A stretch of 64,000 bases of DNA from NCBI GenBank assembly GCA_964020155.1, contig OZ026554.1, positions 1,866,247 to 1,930,246 of the forward strand. The letters are read 5' to 3'. Shown here piece by piece: positions 11,558-22,598 of the stretch (its first letter is position 1; every line of letters begins with the position of its first letter). A model generated the notes under the pieces. It was not told the origin of the DNA. It saw nothing but the letters and a program-made list of their open reading frames with translations, and searched no databases. Both the position numbers and the translations under genes were made by a program. This DNA comes from Chondrilla cf. caribensis. Taxonomy: Eukaryota; Porifera; Demospongiae; Chondrillida; Chondrillidae.

Positions 11558-14500
11558 CTACAATTGTCCAACAACAGTTGTCATATAAGGGCGCTGATCT
11601 GGGTCCTGTCTCATGTACTGGATGGCCAGTTCCCCGATGGACCGTTTGGGTTGGGACCACTTGGACACTTCACTGACAGCACTGCGGATGACTTGAGGGT
11701 CGGGAAGTCTGCAAATGCACATCTCAAGGAGGAGAACACCATAGCTGTAGGTGTCCATCTTGGGGCCTTGGGGACCAACGGATGAATCACGTGCTTCAGG
11801 TGCAGCGTAGATGAAAGCTCCTGGGACTTGTGTGTTGGTCTTAGTGAGGAAGTTGGCTGACCCGAAGTCTCCCAGTTTGGCCACCCACCCACCTTGTTTG
11901 CTGTTGAGGAGAACGTTAGCACTACTGACGTCACGATGGATAATGGGATCAGGACGAGTGTGAAGGTAGTTGAGAGCACAGGCAACATCTTTAGCGATAG
12001 GAGAGATGTCTTTGGGTGTGAGACGCTCATTTTCCATCAAATTTCGTAAGCTGATTTCCATCACCTCGGTGACTATTTGCAGGTTGCCAATGGTAACTGC
12101 TCCCATGAACAGGAGTAAGTTAGGATGGCGAACTAGAGAAGCGATGCGCATTTCTCTTTGAAAGGTCTCACGATTGTAGTCAGACACAATCACATGGTAC
12201 ATCTCTTTGACTGCCACCTTGGTACCATGGTAATATCCCACCTTCACTTCCCCCCACCCTCCACCTCCAATGCGTTCTTCAGTCATACGTAGTTCAGAGG
12301 GAGTGATGGACCATGATGGCTGCATTGCTTGGACAACTTTCTTCAACTCGGAGATGTTCTGAATTGCATCTCTCAATGTAGTGTCATTTTCGTCCACTGT
12401 ATCGAGGAGCTGTTTGTGGTCCTCACTGAGCTGACGATGGTCCTCACTGAGCTGACGATGGTCCTCACTGAGCTGACGATGGTCCTCACTGAGCTGATCA
12501 TGGTCCTTGGTAAGCTGTTGGCTGTATATACTGAGTTGCTGATGTGCTGATGACAATTGCTGGTGTTCTTTAGTCAGCTTCTCATGACTGTGAAGTAGCT
12601 GACGGTAGTCTGATTGGAGCTGTTGAGTCTTAGCCTTCAAATCCTCTACATCATGGTTCACTGACAAATTACCTACAATGTGATAATACAGTGCATTGTC
12701 TCACAAAGAAGAGTTAACAATCAAACATATACTGTATATCTGGAAGTATTGGCTGTGATTTAAATATGGGGATTTGGCAGTCACGGACATAACCACCAAA
12801 TTAATATTCGTCAGTCAACATTTGCGTTTTAACATTATCAACACTCATTCGGGGAAATCACCAAATTTTATGACTGCCAATATTTCCAGATACACGGTGC
12901 ATCGATGAACTTTTTATGTTTTCTTACGATTTCTTCCTTTGGGTACATCAACATAGCGTGGATGGGGTTTGACCTTATCGGCAAGGATGAACATTCCATA
13001 GCCCTTTCACAGTCAAAATGCTTCTTTCCATCCCAAATGCCATCTCCACAGTCAGGCAAACGTTCATCCTAATTTAAGGATCGATGGTGGAAACTAAAGT
13101 CTTTGCAACAACAAATAGACAATTAAGAATCACCACCAAACATATACGTTCATACATACGTGCATACAGACCACAAGATATGTACAGTCTTCAGCTAATG
13201 TTTCTTTACTTAGAGTGTCATATATACACAAAGGCAACAGTACAAGTAGACTCACAAGTTCAACACCAGCGATGACTTTGGGTGTTTTGGGAAGGTAGCC
13301 CAGCCACCTCACTGTCCCACTGACAGTCTTGTCATTCAAATTCACCTCCACAATTGAGCCAATATCAAAAGGGTAGGTCGGTGGGTACTCCTGCAAAGGA
13401 TTCTTGCGTGACAGGTTTGGAGAGCTGCCCTCAGATTGCTGCTGATGAAAATCAGGTTGTTGTGCATATTGGGAAGGCTTGAGGTCATTATTGGACTTTC
13501 TTCTGGGCTCAGCCGCTGCATCAAAGAACTGCTCACCTCTGGGGTCACGATCTGGATCGTTTGTGGAACAGGCAGGAAGGTTACCTACTCCTCCATGTAA
13601 CCTTTCTCTACGGTCCTTCTCTTCTTTTTTATTCTGCAAAAGTTTGTACTCTTGCTCCTGAGCAGCCAGCTCTTCTGGAGGAACTCCGAAAGCCTCAGCT
13701 AATTTTTCTTTACTTGCTTTTTCCAGTTGATGATGCTCATTTATCAGTTCACACTTTGACACATTCTCACTTTCTGCAACCTTCGTAGCTGTGGTAAGAG
13801 TTGATTGACTCAACCCTCGCTCTTTCGTGGGATACTCAGGAACGAGGTCATAACTCCCGAGTGGGGGATCCTGCCCATCAACAGGAGTTCCATGCTGGTC
13901 TTCTTCATCCTTGAGTACAGTTACCTCAGGGACTGCAATGTAGGTGTGCTTTCTGTAGTCTTTAGTAATCTTGAAGAGGTGACCCATAATATGATGACCT
14001 TCAATCTTATTGTGAGGTATGTTTGGTTTCTGCAAATTAATCCATAAGTAACAGTCCATTTCAGTATGTATGTATGTATGTATGTATGTATTGTAATAAT
14101 CATTATTAATAATAATAATATTAATATATAGTGGGCGAATCTTTCGAATTGTGTATGGCATTTCTAGGTAATTACAAGGGCATGAATTGAAAGGTTAGGT
14201 GACTGCGTTAATTTTAAAATGTACATCAATTGTGTACTTCCAAAAAACAAAAAAGTGATGTAACTTACTTTTCAATGTAGTAGCATAGAATGTTAGTGTG
14301 AAATTTTGTTCTAGTGTGTATCAGACACGTGTGAGTACAGTTACCTCCAGGACTGCAATGTAGCTGTGATGTATGTAGTCTTTAGTAAGATTGAAGAGGT
14401 GCCCCATATTAGTATGATGACCTTCAATCTGCTGTGATGTATGTTTGAGTTCTACAAAATATAATCCACAAGTAACATTCAATTTAAGTATGTATGTATG

Positions 14501-15262
14501 CATTATTATTACAGTACTACTAGTATCATGTGTATACAAGTTATGTATTTGTAGTGGGTGAACTTATAGATCATGCATGACATTTTTTGGTAGCTAATGG
14601 CATTGGCAATTTTATTTTCAATTCAGAATGGAAAATTATGATTCAGGAAAAAAAAACGAAATCTGTTGCTTTCGACCCACTATTAAGCATGCATGCACAT
14701 CATTATAATAATAATAGTGACGTGCGCAGCGAAAATGTGTCCCAATCGATTTTTTCGAAAATCGCCATTTTGTTTCTATATTGAGATACGGGCTTATCAG
14801 AGTCATTTTAGACTATTTCCGCTTCCGTTTCTGTGATAGGCGCTGTGCCAGGAGCTTTTGGATATCGCAGATCGGAATTAGCCATTTTGTGAAAGGAGCT
14901 GTTAAGTATTCTTACGTATTTTCCGTATATTAATCTGGTTACGCAATATTACCAGTTTTAACTGGTTACCGAACAGCTGTTCTGAACATGAACATAGCCA
15001 ATATTAGATGACGTCAACTCCGTATCCGAGAAATAAAAATGGCGGCTTAACGCGTCCGAAGTTTTAGTTGGGTATAACTAACTAACCAAACTGAATTTAA
15101 CATTTATATTCACAGAGGATGTTCATCAAACGATACTTAATTGAAATGACGAATAGAAAATAGCATCAAATTTTCACAAATTGTTTATTTTGCATTTCCT
15201 ACAAAGTTGACACTGGACCGTTGGGACACATTTTCGCTGTAATTTTAATCACAAAATACATG

Positions 15263-15293
<31 letters not shown>

Positions 15294-17886
15294 TAATTTT
15301 ATGTAGCCAGACACATTTATATACATCATTGAATGTATATCATTTCGTCAAAATAAATATTCCCTTCTAAAGAAGTGAAAAGTGGCAAATCTGGTTACAT
15401 TTGGCTACGTTGATATATGGTACATACATACTCAACAGAGACATATATGACATATGTACATCTGTTTCGATTCCGATAACATAATATTTTTGCTGGTCCT
15501 TGTCTGATAGACGGTATGCCCACTTTGCTCTTCCAGTCACTTGCTTGCCGTCTGTACTGTACACAGCTACCTCGTCGTCTTCATAGAAGGTCCGACCTGT
15601 TTGGCTTTTGTCTGAGGGAAGAATTACACTCCTCCTTTTCATAATGTTGGCTTGTGCTCTGGATGTGATATTCAAGTTGAAAGCTGTTAAGAAGATCCCA
15701 TAGCCGTCCTTGCAGCTGAAATATCGCTTTTTCCGAAATGCCCCATCACAGGTCCCCATAGCAACCTTTCATATCACAGATCATAAAAATAGCTAACAAC
15801 ACAATTGTGTCTTACACATACTGTATACAAACAAAGTAACAGTTTCTAACGTTGTACAGATATCCTATTATCATACATTTTTATGCACTACACTAGTTAC
15901 TGTGGAACTTTGATTCACTCGGTGGACTGAAGGCCAGTGGTATTAACTCCAGGATTGGGGCACAATTGCAGCATGAAACTACATGGCAAACCTAGAGATT
16001 GGTAACTTGTTGGCACACAATCTGTTAAGAGAGCACTTATGTACTTTTCAATTCCTCCTGTCATACGAAAAGTGGTCCCCACCGAGAGTGGTCCCCCGGA
16101 CTATTTTCGGCACCATAGATTTGGGTTATGATTAAGGTCAGAGTTAGGGTTTAGGGTTAGGTTTAGGGTTAGGGTTAGGGTTTGGGTTAGGTTTAGGCAA
16201 GGCGGACCATTTAGGACGTCAGAAACCTGTCCGCACGGACTGGTTTTGCCGCTATTTCCGGTCCCGGGGACTGTTTTTGGCAGCGGACCATATTTTTCGT
16301 GACACTCCTGCCAACAAAAATCCCAGAAGTCATACAGTACAGGAGCCTTGAAGCAATCTAGACAATACTTTCGACTTTTTGTGGGCTGTCTGTGGTAGCC
16401 CTTATATTTTCATTTCAACTTCCAGTATGCAACAATTGATGTATATTGTTATTATATATGTATATACACATTATATAAATATAATATATAATGCGTTCCT
16501 ATGCATAACCGCAACAATGAACTTATAGTTTATATTGCGCAAACGACGAATGATTTTGAAAGGCTGAGAATCAGAAATTGGGCTAGACTATGAGCAACAG
16601 TTCCACTGAAAATAATAACTTGGTGAAGGTTCTTTCAAACTTAAAAGAGATGCCTAAATAATTCAAGTGCAGGGGCGACAGCCTCATGAGTTTATTTTAA
16701 CTCAAATTACTGGTTTACTTACAACAATTTTTTGATAACATACAAATCTTCCTATAGTTACATATGTGGAGACATATCTGCACATAGTCCACACCTAGTA
16801 TTATTTCCATATTAACTCCCAATACTCCCAATAAGTATCACTCGACAGATATCACATGCATTATACTAGTTTTGCACTGTACATGTCTGCATGTGCAGAC
16901 ATGTACTTTGCTACACACCTATATGTAGATTTGGTACCGTCACAAATATACTGACACAATTGTAAAATTAATGTCTGTGAACATGGATGCAGCATGGCTA
17001 CCCGTTTAGATGTCCCCGGCCGGTGACGGATGGACGAACCCTACCCTTCAACTAATGAAACGGAGAAAATTAATCATTATACATAAAGTTGAAAATAGGG
17101 TCTAAATAATGTCTAGATTGCTTCAAGGTACCTAGCGTACGACTCCTGGGATGTTTGTTGACAAGAGGGATAGAAAGTGCTCTTTTAACAGATCTTGTGC
17201 CAACAACAAGTATAACCAACCTCTAGGTTTGCCTGGATTAGCATCCCAAGAAATTTAAAATGACCTGAATTTGGGAGTTATTGGGCCTCCTTGCAATCAC
17301 ATAAGTAGGAACATTTGACATTTGAGGAACATACAGAATTAGTTAACCACGCTAAACCATTCGGTACTAATACGTATTCCTACACATATAACATGTACAG
17401 GTAATCTGGATATACCTTTAATTCAATCCCAAAACGATATCCTTCTTCTCCTTCAACTGGTCCAATGTACTTGATGGTACCACTCTGACAGGTTGATCCC
17501 AAAGCAGGAGGTAATGAGACCCAAACATTGCTGTTGACTTGCAGCTTTTTAATTGAATGCAATTTTTCTTTATCATTGAATAGAATTAAGCGATCCCCAA
17601 GTTCCTTTACTGGTGCAATTAGCTTATACTCACTATCAGTTACATAGGACACGGACGAGGTTGGGCAATAGACCCTCTTTGAAGGATCAGAGGCTAATGA
17701 CCCACTGAACATGCCACTCTCAGAATGGCCATCACCAAGGAGCATGTCTCCTTTTAAAACATAACCCAATCCAGAGCCTATTACAACATCCTTTGCTTTC
17801 TTCCATATGGATAACCCGTCTTTAACCAAAGGAATATCCTGAAGAGCAATGTAGTATTCTGGAGGTGGTACATGACCAGATGACAT
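11558..17886 (-). CDS. CYLD-like triple CAP-Gly protein fused to a TKL-type kinase, copy B
   Basis: Exons: 17886-17416, 15765-15460, 14029-13256, 13068-12928, 12672-11558, about 935 residues. Exon 1 starts at ATG (MSSGHVPPP) and resembles the CYLD N-terminus. Three CAP-Gly domains are each cut by a phase-0 intron after the GIELK, GIETD or GVEL motif. The third half-domain pair (GTVRWLGYLPKTPKVIAGVE, then DERLPDCGDG) is closest to CYLD's third CAP-Gly. A phase-1 intron leads to a heptad coiled coil (QLSEDHR repeats) and a complete kinase: Gly loop GGGGWGEV, VAVK lysine, HRDVSSANVLL, DFG, YAAPEA. This exon has no early ATG, which argues it is spliced to the CAP-Gly part. No ubiquitin-protease domain is present. 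One base is missing in an A/G run near 13001-13008, breaking the third CAP-Gly frame. A 4.2-kb mobile element sits upstream of exon 1. A role in NF-kB-like signalling is inference from CYLD. Confidence 0.8.
14321..14540 (-). pseudogene. Decayed duplicate of exon 3 start in copy B
   Basis: Inside intron 2 of copy B, upstream of the working exon 3 (14029). It carries a diverged copy of that exon's first 40 codons (IEGHH..MGHLF, then IAVLEVTVL), with an acceptor but one base short, so it would not read in frame from GIETD. The flanking intron sequence is also duplicated. It is a tandem exon duplication that has lost function. Confidence 0.6.
14727..15239. mobile_element. MITE with 19-bp terminal inverted repeats
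   Basis: Ends are CAGCGAAAATGTGTCCCAA and its exact reverse complement. It is absent from the paralogous intron of copy A (around 405-425). No transposase. A target duplication is not clear, so the true ends may differ by a few bases. Confidence 0.7.
15261..15291. repeat. (CA)n microsatellite
   Basis: Short CA run in intron 2 of copy B, paralogous to 430-522. Confidence 0.9.
16061..16304. mobile_element. Small terminal-inverted-repeat element carrying telomere-like repeats
   Basis: Present in intron 1 of copy B only; copies A (near 1310) and C (near 32560) keep the uninterrupted site. Imperfect inverted ends (TCATACGAAAAGTGGTCC against GGACCATATTTTTCGTGACA) are flanked by CTCCTG on both sides, a likely 6-bp target duplication. 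The middle holds a run of TTAGGG-like hexamers at about 16143-16200. Confidence 0.75.
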
Positions 17887-17930
17887 CTAAGAGGAATTAC
17901 AGTCAAAAAGTGAGAATTATACGTATCATA

Positions 17931-17936
<6 letters not shown>

Positions 17937-17970
<34 letters not shown>
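17937..17970. repeat. (TA)n microsatellite
   Basis: Pure TA run just upstream of the start of CAP-Gly copy B. It is absent or very short upstream of copies A and C. Confidence 0.9.
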
Positions 17971-17973
<3 letters not shown>

Positions 17974-18470
17974 AGAATGTGCCAAAATTGAAATGCAATA
18001 TCCTTTGAATGTAAGAAATGAGGTACGTTTAATACATAATAACTATAAAGTATTACACTATAATTCCTTCAGTTAATGAAAACGTCAATATGGAGAGGAA
18101 TAAAATCCAACTTAAACTCTGTATGCCACATTTACTACAAATTACATGTTGAATCGAAAACGATTTGAACATTGAGTTTTTCTTAGAGATGGACTACTTT
18201 CGAGTGGTGCTTTTTCACTTGATATTTATACCCTCAAGACCATTACGCCAGGCTAGTCTTGAAAACGGCATTGTCATTGTGATGTCATTCTGAGGCTAAG
18301 ACCGGGAGGCTTTTAGTTTTGTTTGGAGACTGCAAATGGCTACTGCAGTCAGTTGGCTCCGGTGAAATATGAACAGGGATGGAGCGGACCATTTTATTGT
18401 TTGGAAAACAATTTTAGGCAAAATCACATCTAGTCCGTGAATCGAAATGTCTTTCAGAAGCCCAAACGCA

Positions 18471-18579
18471 GTCTAAACCTAGTCTCGTACCCAGACCCTC
18501 CTTCGCCTCCATTTTATGTGACGTCACCGTCACGGCGAAGGAGGGTCTGGAAAAGACTGCACCCAAAATCGTTGCACGG
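18471..18579 (+). repeat. Left 9-bp target duplication and 100-bp terminal inverted repeat
   Basis: The duplication is 18471-18479. The inverted repeat begins TAGTCTCGTACCCAGACC. Within it, CCAGACCCTCCTTCGCC and its exact reverse complement form a 17-bp stem around a 26-base centre that contains the palindrome GTGACGTCAC. Each terminus can therefore fold on itself as well as pair with the other end. Confidence 0.93.
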
Positions 18580-18654
18580 GGGGCGGAGTCGGTTTGATTA
18601 GGCAGCTGATAGCAGACATATTAATCAAATATTACCGCTTCGTGTGAAGTTAAA

Positions 18655-19115
18655 ATGGCAATTGCGAATGCGAGCGACACTTTAGAGACAGCCGTTCAAC
18701 TATCGTTCGAAAACCTATCCACTGGTTACTTGTGCATGAGGGACAAACAGAAAGAGGCTGTATTGGCAGTTCTCTGTGAGAAAGATGTTTTCGTTCGGTT
18801 GCTCATACGGCAAGACCGTTATCACCGCCGTCCTTCCCGGAGCCTTTGATCGCGCATTAATAAGAAGAATAGAGGCATTTTATGGTACTATGCATCTGTC
18901 CCTTGATCTCCCTGATGATTGATCAGCGAAGGCGGCTTCGGATGATGTGGGTAACGGCCGATTTCCTGGGAACTGCGCAAAATGATAAAAGCGCTATACA
19001 TGCAATCGTTTCGGGGCAAGTATAGTGTATTCTGGCAAGCCCCGAGACTATTCTAAATAACCAGATGACGCGAGAAGTAGAGGCGAATTCCTTACAGAGA
19101 GGAAAAGTCTTCACG
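18655..19115 (+). pseudogene. RecQ-like helicase N-terminal fragment, decayed
   Basis: An ATG frame gives MRDKQKEAVLAVLCEKDVFV, the lead-in typical of RecQ-like helicases. A frame change then brings SYGKTVITAVLPGAFD, a Walker A (motif I) region. Further on, AIHAIVSGQV, a stop, and CILASPETIL match the later SPE region of such helicases. Part between these blocks is missing and the DEAH box is not reached. At least one frameshift and one stop make it non-functional. It lies directly before the RT ORF and inside the element, so it is part of the element's history. Confidence 0.68.
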
Positions 19116-19174
19116 GACAAGAGCAGGGTGTCAGTTGGACTAACAATAACGTAACCGCAACACAGGACGTCAAG

Positions 19175-22100
19175 ATGGCAGCTAGTAAGTCTACCACTGG
19201 AAACTTTCCGGCGACTGAACGCTCTACCTTCGACTGGATTACTATGAATTCTGAGCTAGAAATTAGACTCACCAGCATCGCCTCCCGATTAGAATCGAAA
19301 GAACTGTCGACATCAGAAGCAGCCTCCCTATTCTCAACCGCTGTGACACAATTGCTCTGCAAAAACAATCTGATAAAATTAAAGGAGAAATCAAACCACC
19401 ACCGCAGACCTCTGGAAAGATTAACGAGCAATTTAAGGACGTTGAAGAAACGAACGCGCCAAAATATCAAAGAGAACCCGCAAGAATTTCTTAACATCGT
19501 GAGACTGCACAACAAAGCTCTCAACGACAAAAGAAGACAAGAAACAACCCTCTCCGCGTTAAAACAGGAGAGAGTGTTCTGGAAAAATCGGTGGAAGTTT
19601 GCAAAATCGGTCCTATCGAGTAACTCCGTTATACCCTCATTCTCATCGGATGCTGCCTACTCCTTCTTCAGTACATCTTTCAGTAAACAGAACAGCGCAG
19701 GATACAAGGGCATTCCATCATGGGTTAGGGAAGTTATGACAACAGACAACCCAGAACCCTTTGATACAACCGCCATCACCTCTGCAGACATCAAAAATAC
19801 AATAAAACATTGTAACAAAGGATCCTCACCTGGAGATGACAAGATATCATACTACCACCTCTGGAATCTGCTGACAACTCACAAATTTCTCGCTCAGCTA
19901 TATAATGCAATCCTGAGAAACTCCAACCAATGCCCGCCTTCATGGTGTAAAGGAAAAATAATCCTCATAGGAAAAGGTGAGAGCTCTGATGATCCATCAA
20001 AGTTTCGTCCCATTGCCTTGACAGCCACCACAGGAAAAATATTCCACAAGATATTATCAAAAAGATTGGAGAGATATTGCCTTGGGAATGAGATAATTGA
20101 TCCATCTGTTCAGAAAGGATTCCTACACGGAGTTAGTGGTTCCGCAGAACATATAGCAACCATCAATATAATCCTAGATCAAGCCAGAGAACTGAAATTG
20201 CCAGTTTCCATAACGTTCCTGGATCTGAGGAACGCATTTGGCTCAGTTTCACATGAATTAATCGAAGACATGCTATTCTTCGTAGGAATCCCCCAAGCAA
20301 TCATCAACTACGTGAAACACTGTTATTCCCAGTTGGTTGGCTACATCCACACCAAGCAGTGGGATTCTCCACCCTTCCCGATAGAGCAAGGAGTTTTTCA
20401 AGGTGATACCATGTCGCCAATCATATTCCTTCTAACATTAAGCCCCATCTTGCACCTAGCCAACAAATGGAATTATCAAGGCTTCAGGTTTGCACTCCCA
20501 ATACCTAACTCAGAGCACCTACCTTTACCTGGAACAACCATCTATATTCACTGGGACGAGCCAGCCTCCGATGAGCCCATTGGCTGGTATCGTGCTACTG
20601 TTCAGGAGTACACTCAGAACGGAGAAGCCACTATCCTATATCCAGATGGTGCAACAGAATGTATCAATCTAAGGACTACACCATGGAGACTAGCCAGGAG
20701 GAATGCCAAGAAATTTGTAGAGTCACTGGATAATCTCCCAAAACCACCCAAAGAACCGCCACTGTCCATCAAATACTCCTATGGCCACGAACATAGAATG
20801 ACTGGCTTTGCAGATGACTTATCTGTTATCACTACATCAAGATCAGATCATCAAAAAGCATTGGAAGAGATTAATGCGGCAATAATTAGCCTAGGGCTGA
20901 AATTAAATCCATCTAAATGTACCTCAATTGTACTGGAACAAGGACAAGTCATACCAGCCTCGACATTTCAGCTCATTGAGGGCTCTACATCAAACCTTAC
21001 CAAAGCCCCTATCAAATTCCTTGGCCACACTCTCGCAAGATGTCCGACTCAATCAAAGAGTTCAGCTAGTGCCAAGCTAAAAGAAGTTATGATTCAAAAT
21101 TTGGAAAAAATTAACGAGCGTCCTATCCGAGGAGAAATTAAGCTATGGATCTTGCAGCATTATCTAATCCCATCAATTCACTTTCAATTGATGGTCAACA
21201 ATATACAACAAACAACAATAGCTACTCTTGAAAATCGAATCATGAAGCTCATAAAAAAATGGTTGAAGCTTCCAAGAAATGCAACGCGTGCCATAATTCA
21301 TCATCCATCAGTGATCAACCTCCCCACAATTTCCTATCAAAAGAAAAAAGCAAAGCTAGCCCTACTATCCACCCTCACATGTTCAACAGATCCGGCCATC
21401 TTGGAATTGTCAAATCTCATTGCTAGCCAATCCTACTTGGAAAATACAGGAATCAGCAAAGAAATGAAATCACTACATCAGATGCTCGATGCAGGCCAGG
21501 GTAAGAAAGCTCTAAAATCTGCTATACGACGCCATCTAATTACTGAGGAAAAGCACACCTGGAACAAAAAACTACAATCCCTAGAGGTGCAGAGCAAATT
21601 TAGCCAAATAATCAAATTAGAAGAAAGTACGAAATTATGGGGCAGAATCATGGATGGCCTCCCAAGAGGCCAACTACCATTTTTACTCAAGGCAGGATCT
21701 GACACCCTCCCCACTCCCATGAATTTACACCGTTGGAGAATCCGAACATCACCTGCCTGTCACCTCTGCAAACATAGCCCATGCACCACAGCGCACGTTT
21801 TGTCAAGCTGTCCAACAGCTCTGGAAGATGGCAGATTCACATGGCGACATGACTCTGTCCTGCAATCCATCTATAAACACCTCCGAAACATTCTTAACGA
21901 CTCCTTCAAGATCTTTGCAGACCTGCCTGGACTCAGAGCGACAGAATCTCCCCCAGCCACAATGCCACAAGAGGTAACTATAACTAGCTACCGACCGGAT
22001 CTGGTCCTTATGCACGGAAAAGAAGTGCATCTTTTTGAACTCACAGTCTGTGGCAACTCGGAACAGGCAATGGCTGCAGCGCACCAGAGAAAATCCACCA

Positions 22101-22360
22101 AACAAGAATACATCCATCTCATCTCAGATGCCACCAGAGCAGGATGGAAAGCTAACTACACCACCTTAGAAATTGGTGTCCTCGGCCACTATCTTCCACC
22201 AACACCAGCTGAGCTTTCTGCAGCCTGTCCAAATATCCACCATACGTACTGGCTCAAAATCTTACAGTCTACAGCCAAGATTGCTATCAGTTGCTCATAT
22301 TCTATCTTTTTAGCTCGCGATGAGCTTAAATGGTCACCCAGACCACTACTACCATCTTAA
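19175..22360 (+). CDS. Reverse transcriptase with restriction-like endonuclease end, 1,061 aa
   Basis: One uninterrupted ORF from ATG. No zinc finger is evident at the N-terminus, which is basic (about residues 60-130). RT motifs follow: FRPIALTATTGKIFHKIL (about 277), catalytic FLDLRNAFGSVSH (about 347), QGVFQGDTMSP (about 405) and FADD (about 546). Between the last two lies an extra block (about 450-515; IYIHWDEP..GWYRATVQEY) that looks Tudor/SH3-like. The C-terminal part has C-HL-C, H and C spaced as in the CCHC of R2-type endonucleases (about 861-878), then RPDLVL..ELTV (about 939-957), a PD-(D/E)XK-like site. This is the layout of RLE-class non-LTR retrotransposons. AATAAA downstream suggests its own transcript. 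It is the only open coding sequence in the inverted-repeat element. Confidence 0.9.
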   Translation: MAASKSTTGNFPATERSTFDWITMNSELEIRLTSIASRLESKELSTSEAASLFSTAVTQLLCKNNLIKLKEKSNHHRRPLERLTSNLRTLKKRTRQNIKENPQEFLNIVRLHNKALNDKRRQETTLSALKQERVFWKNRWKFAKSVLSSNSVIPSFSSDAAYSFFSTSFSKQNSAGYKGIPSWVREVMTTDNPEPFDTTAITSADIKNTIKHCNKGSSPGDDKISYYHLWNLLTTHKFLAQLYNAILRNSNQCPPSWCKGKIILIGKGESSDDPSKFRPIALTATTGKIFHKILSKRLERYCLGNEIIDPSVQKGFLHGVSGSAEHIATINIILDQARELKLPVSITFLDLRNAFGSVSHELIEDMLFFVGIPQAIINYVKHCYSQLVGYIHTKQWDSPPFPIEQGVFQGDTMSPIIFLLTLSPILHLANKWNYQGFRFALPIPNSEHLPLPGTTIYIHWDEPASDEPIGWYRATVQEYTQNGEATILYPDGATECINLRTTPWRLARRNAKKFVESLDNLPKPPKEPPLSIKYSYGHEHRMTGFADDLSVITTSRSDHQKALEEINAAIISLGLKLNPSKCTSIVLEQGQVIPASTFQLIEGSTSNLTKAPIKFLGHTLARCPTQSKSSASAKLKEVMIQNLEKINERPIRGEIKLWILQHYLIPSIHFQLMVNNIQQTTIATLENRIMKLIKKWLKLPRNATRAIIHHPSVINLPTISYQKKKAKLALLSTLTCSTDPAILELSNLIASQSYLENTGISKEMKSLHQMLDAGQGKKALKSAIRRHLITEEKHTWNKKLQSLEVQSKFSQIIKLEESTKLWGRIMDGLPRGQLPFLLKAGSDTLPTPMNLHRWRIRTSPACHLCKHSPCTTAHVLSSCPTALEDGRFTWRHDSVLQSIYKHLRNILNDSFKIFADLPGLRATESPPATMPQEVTITSYRPDLVLMHGKEVHLFELTVCGNSEQAMAAAHQRKSTKQEYIHLISDATRAGWKANYTTLEIGVLGHYLPPTPAELSAACPNIHHTYWLKILQSTAKIAISCSYSIFLARDELKWSPRPLLPS

Positions 22361-22598
22361 CTGTAATTGTATTGTAATCACAATTATCTTTAATATATTT
22401 ATCATTATTCAACGATTTATATTCAAACTCACATTCTTGCCAGGTTTAAACACACAAACATTATCTGTTTGTTTTGTTTTTACACCTGTGTCCGAGAGTT
22501 ACGTATGTATATGTGATGTTTGAATAATAAAGCATTTCTCCCCCCATATGACCGCAATGACGTCACAAAGGGCCTAATTGGTCCGTGTCAGACGAGGA

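Noticed and set aside
12667..12667. Kinase of copy B as a stand-alone gene starting here
   Set aside because: The start would be TTG. An acceptor in the right phase lies directly upstream, and the same junction exists in copy D.
16141..16200. Telomere end or subtelomere
   Set aside because: The TTAGGG-like run is short, lies inside a small insertion with inverted ends, and unique genes continue on both sides.
21803..22117. Minus-strand ORFs across the RT gene
   Set aside because: Shadows of the 1,061-codon plus-strand frame with clear RT and endonuclease motifs.
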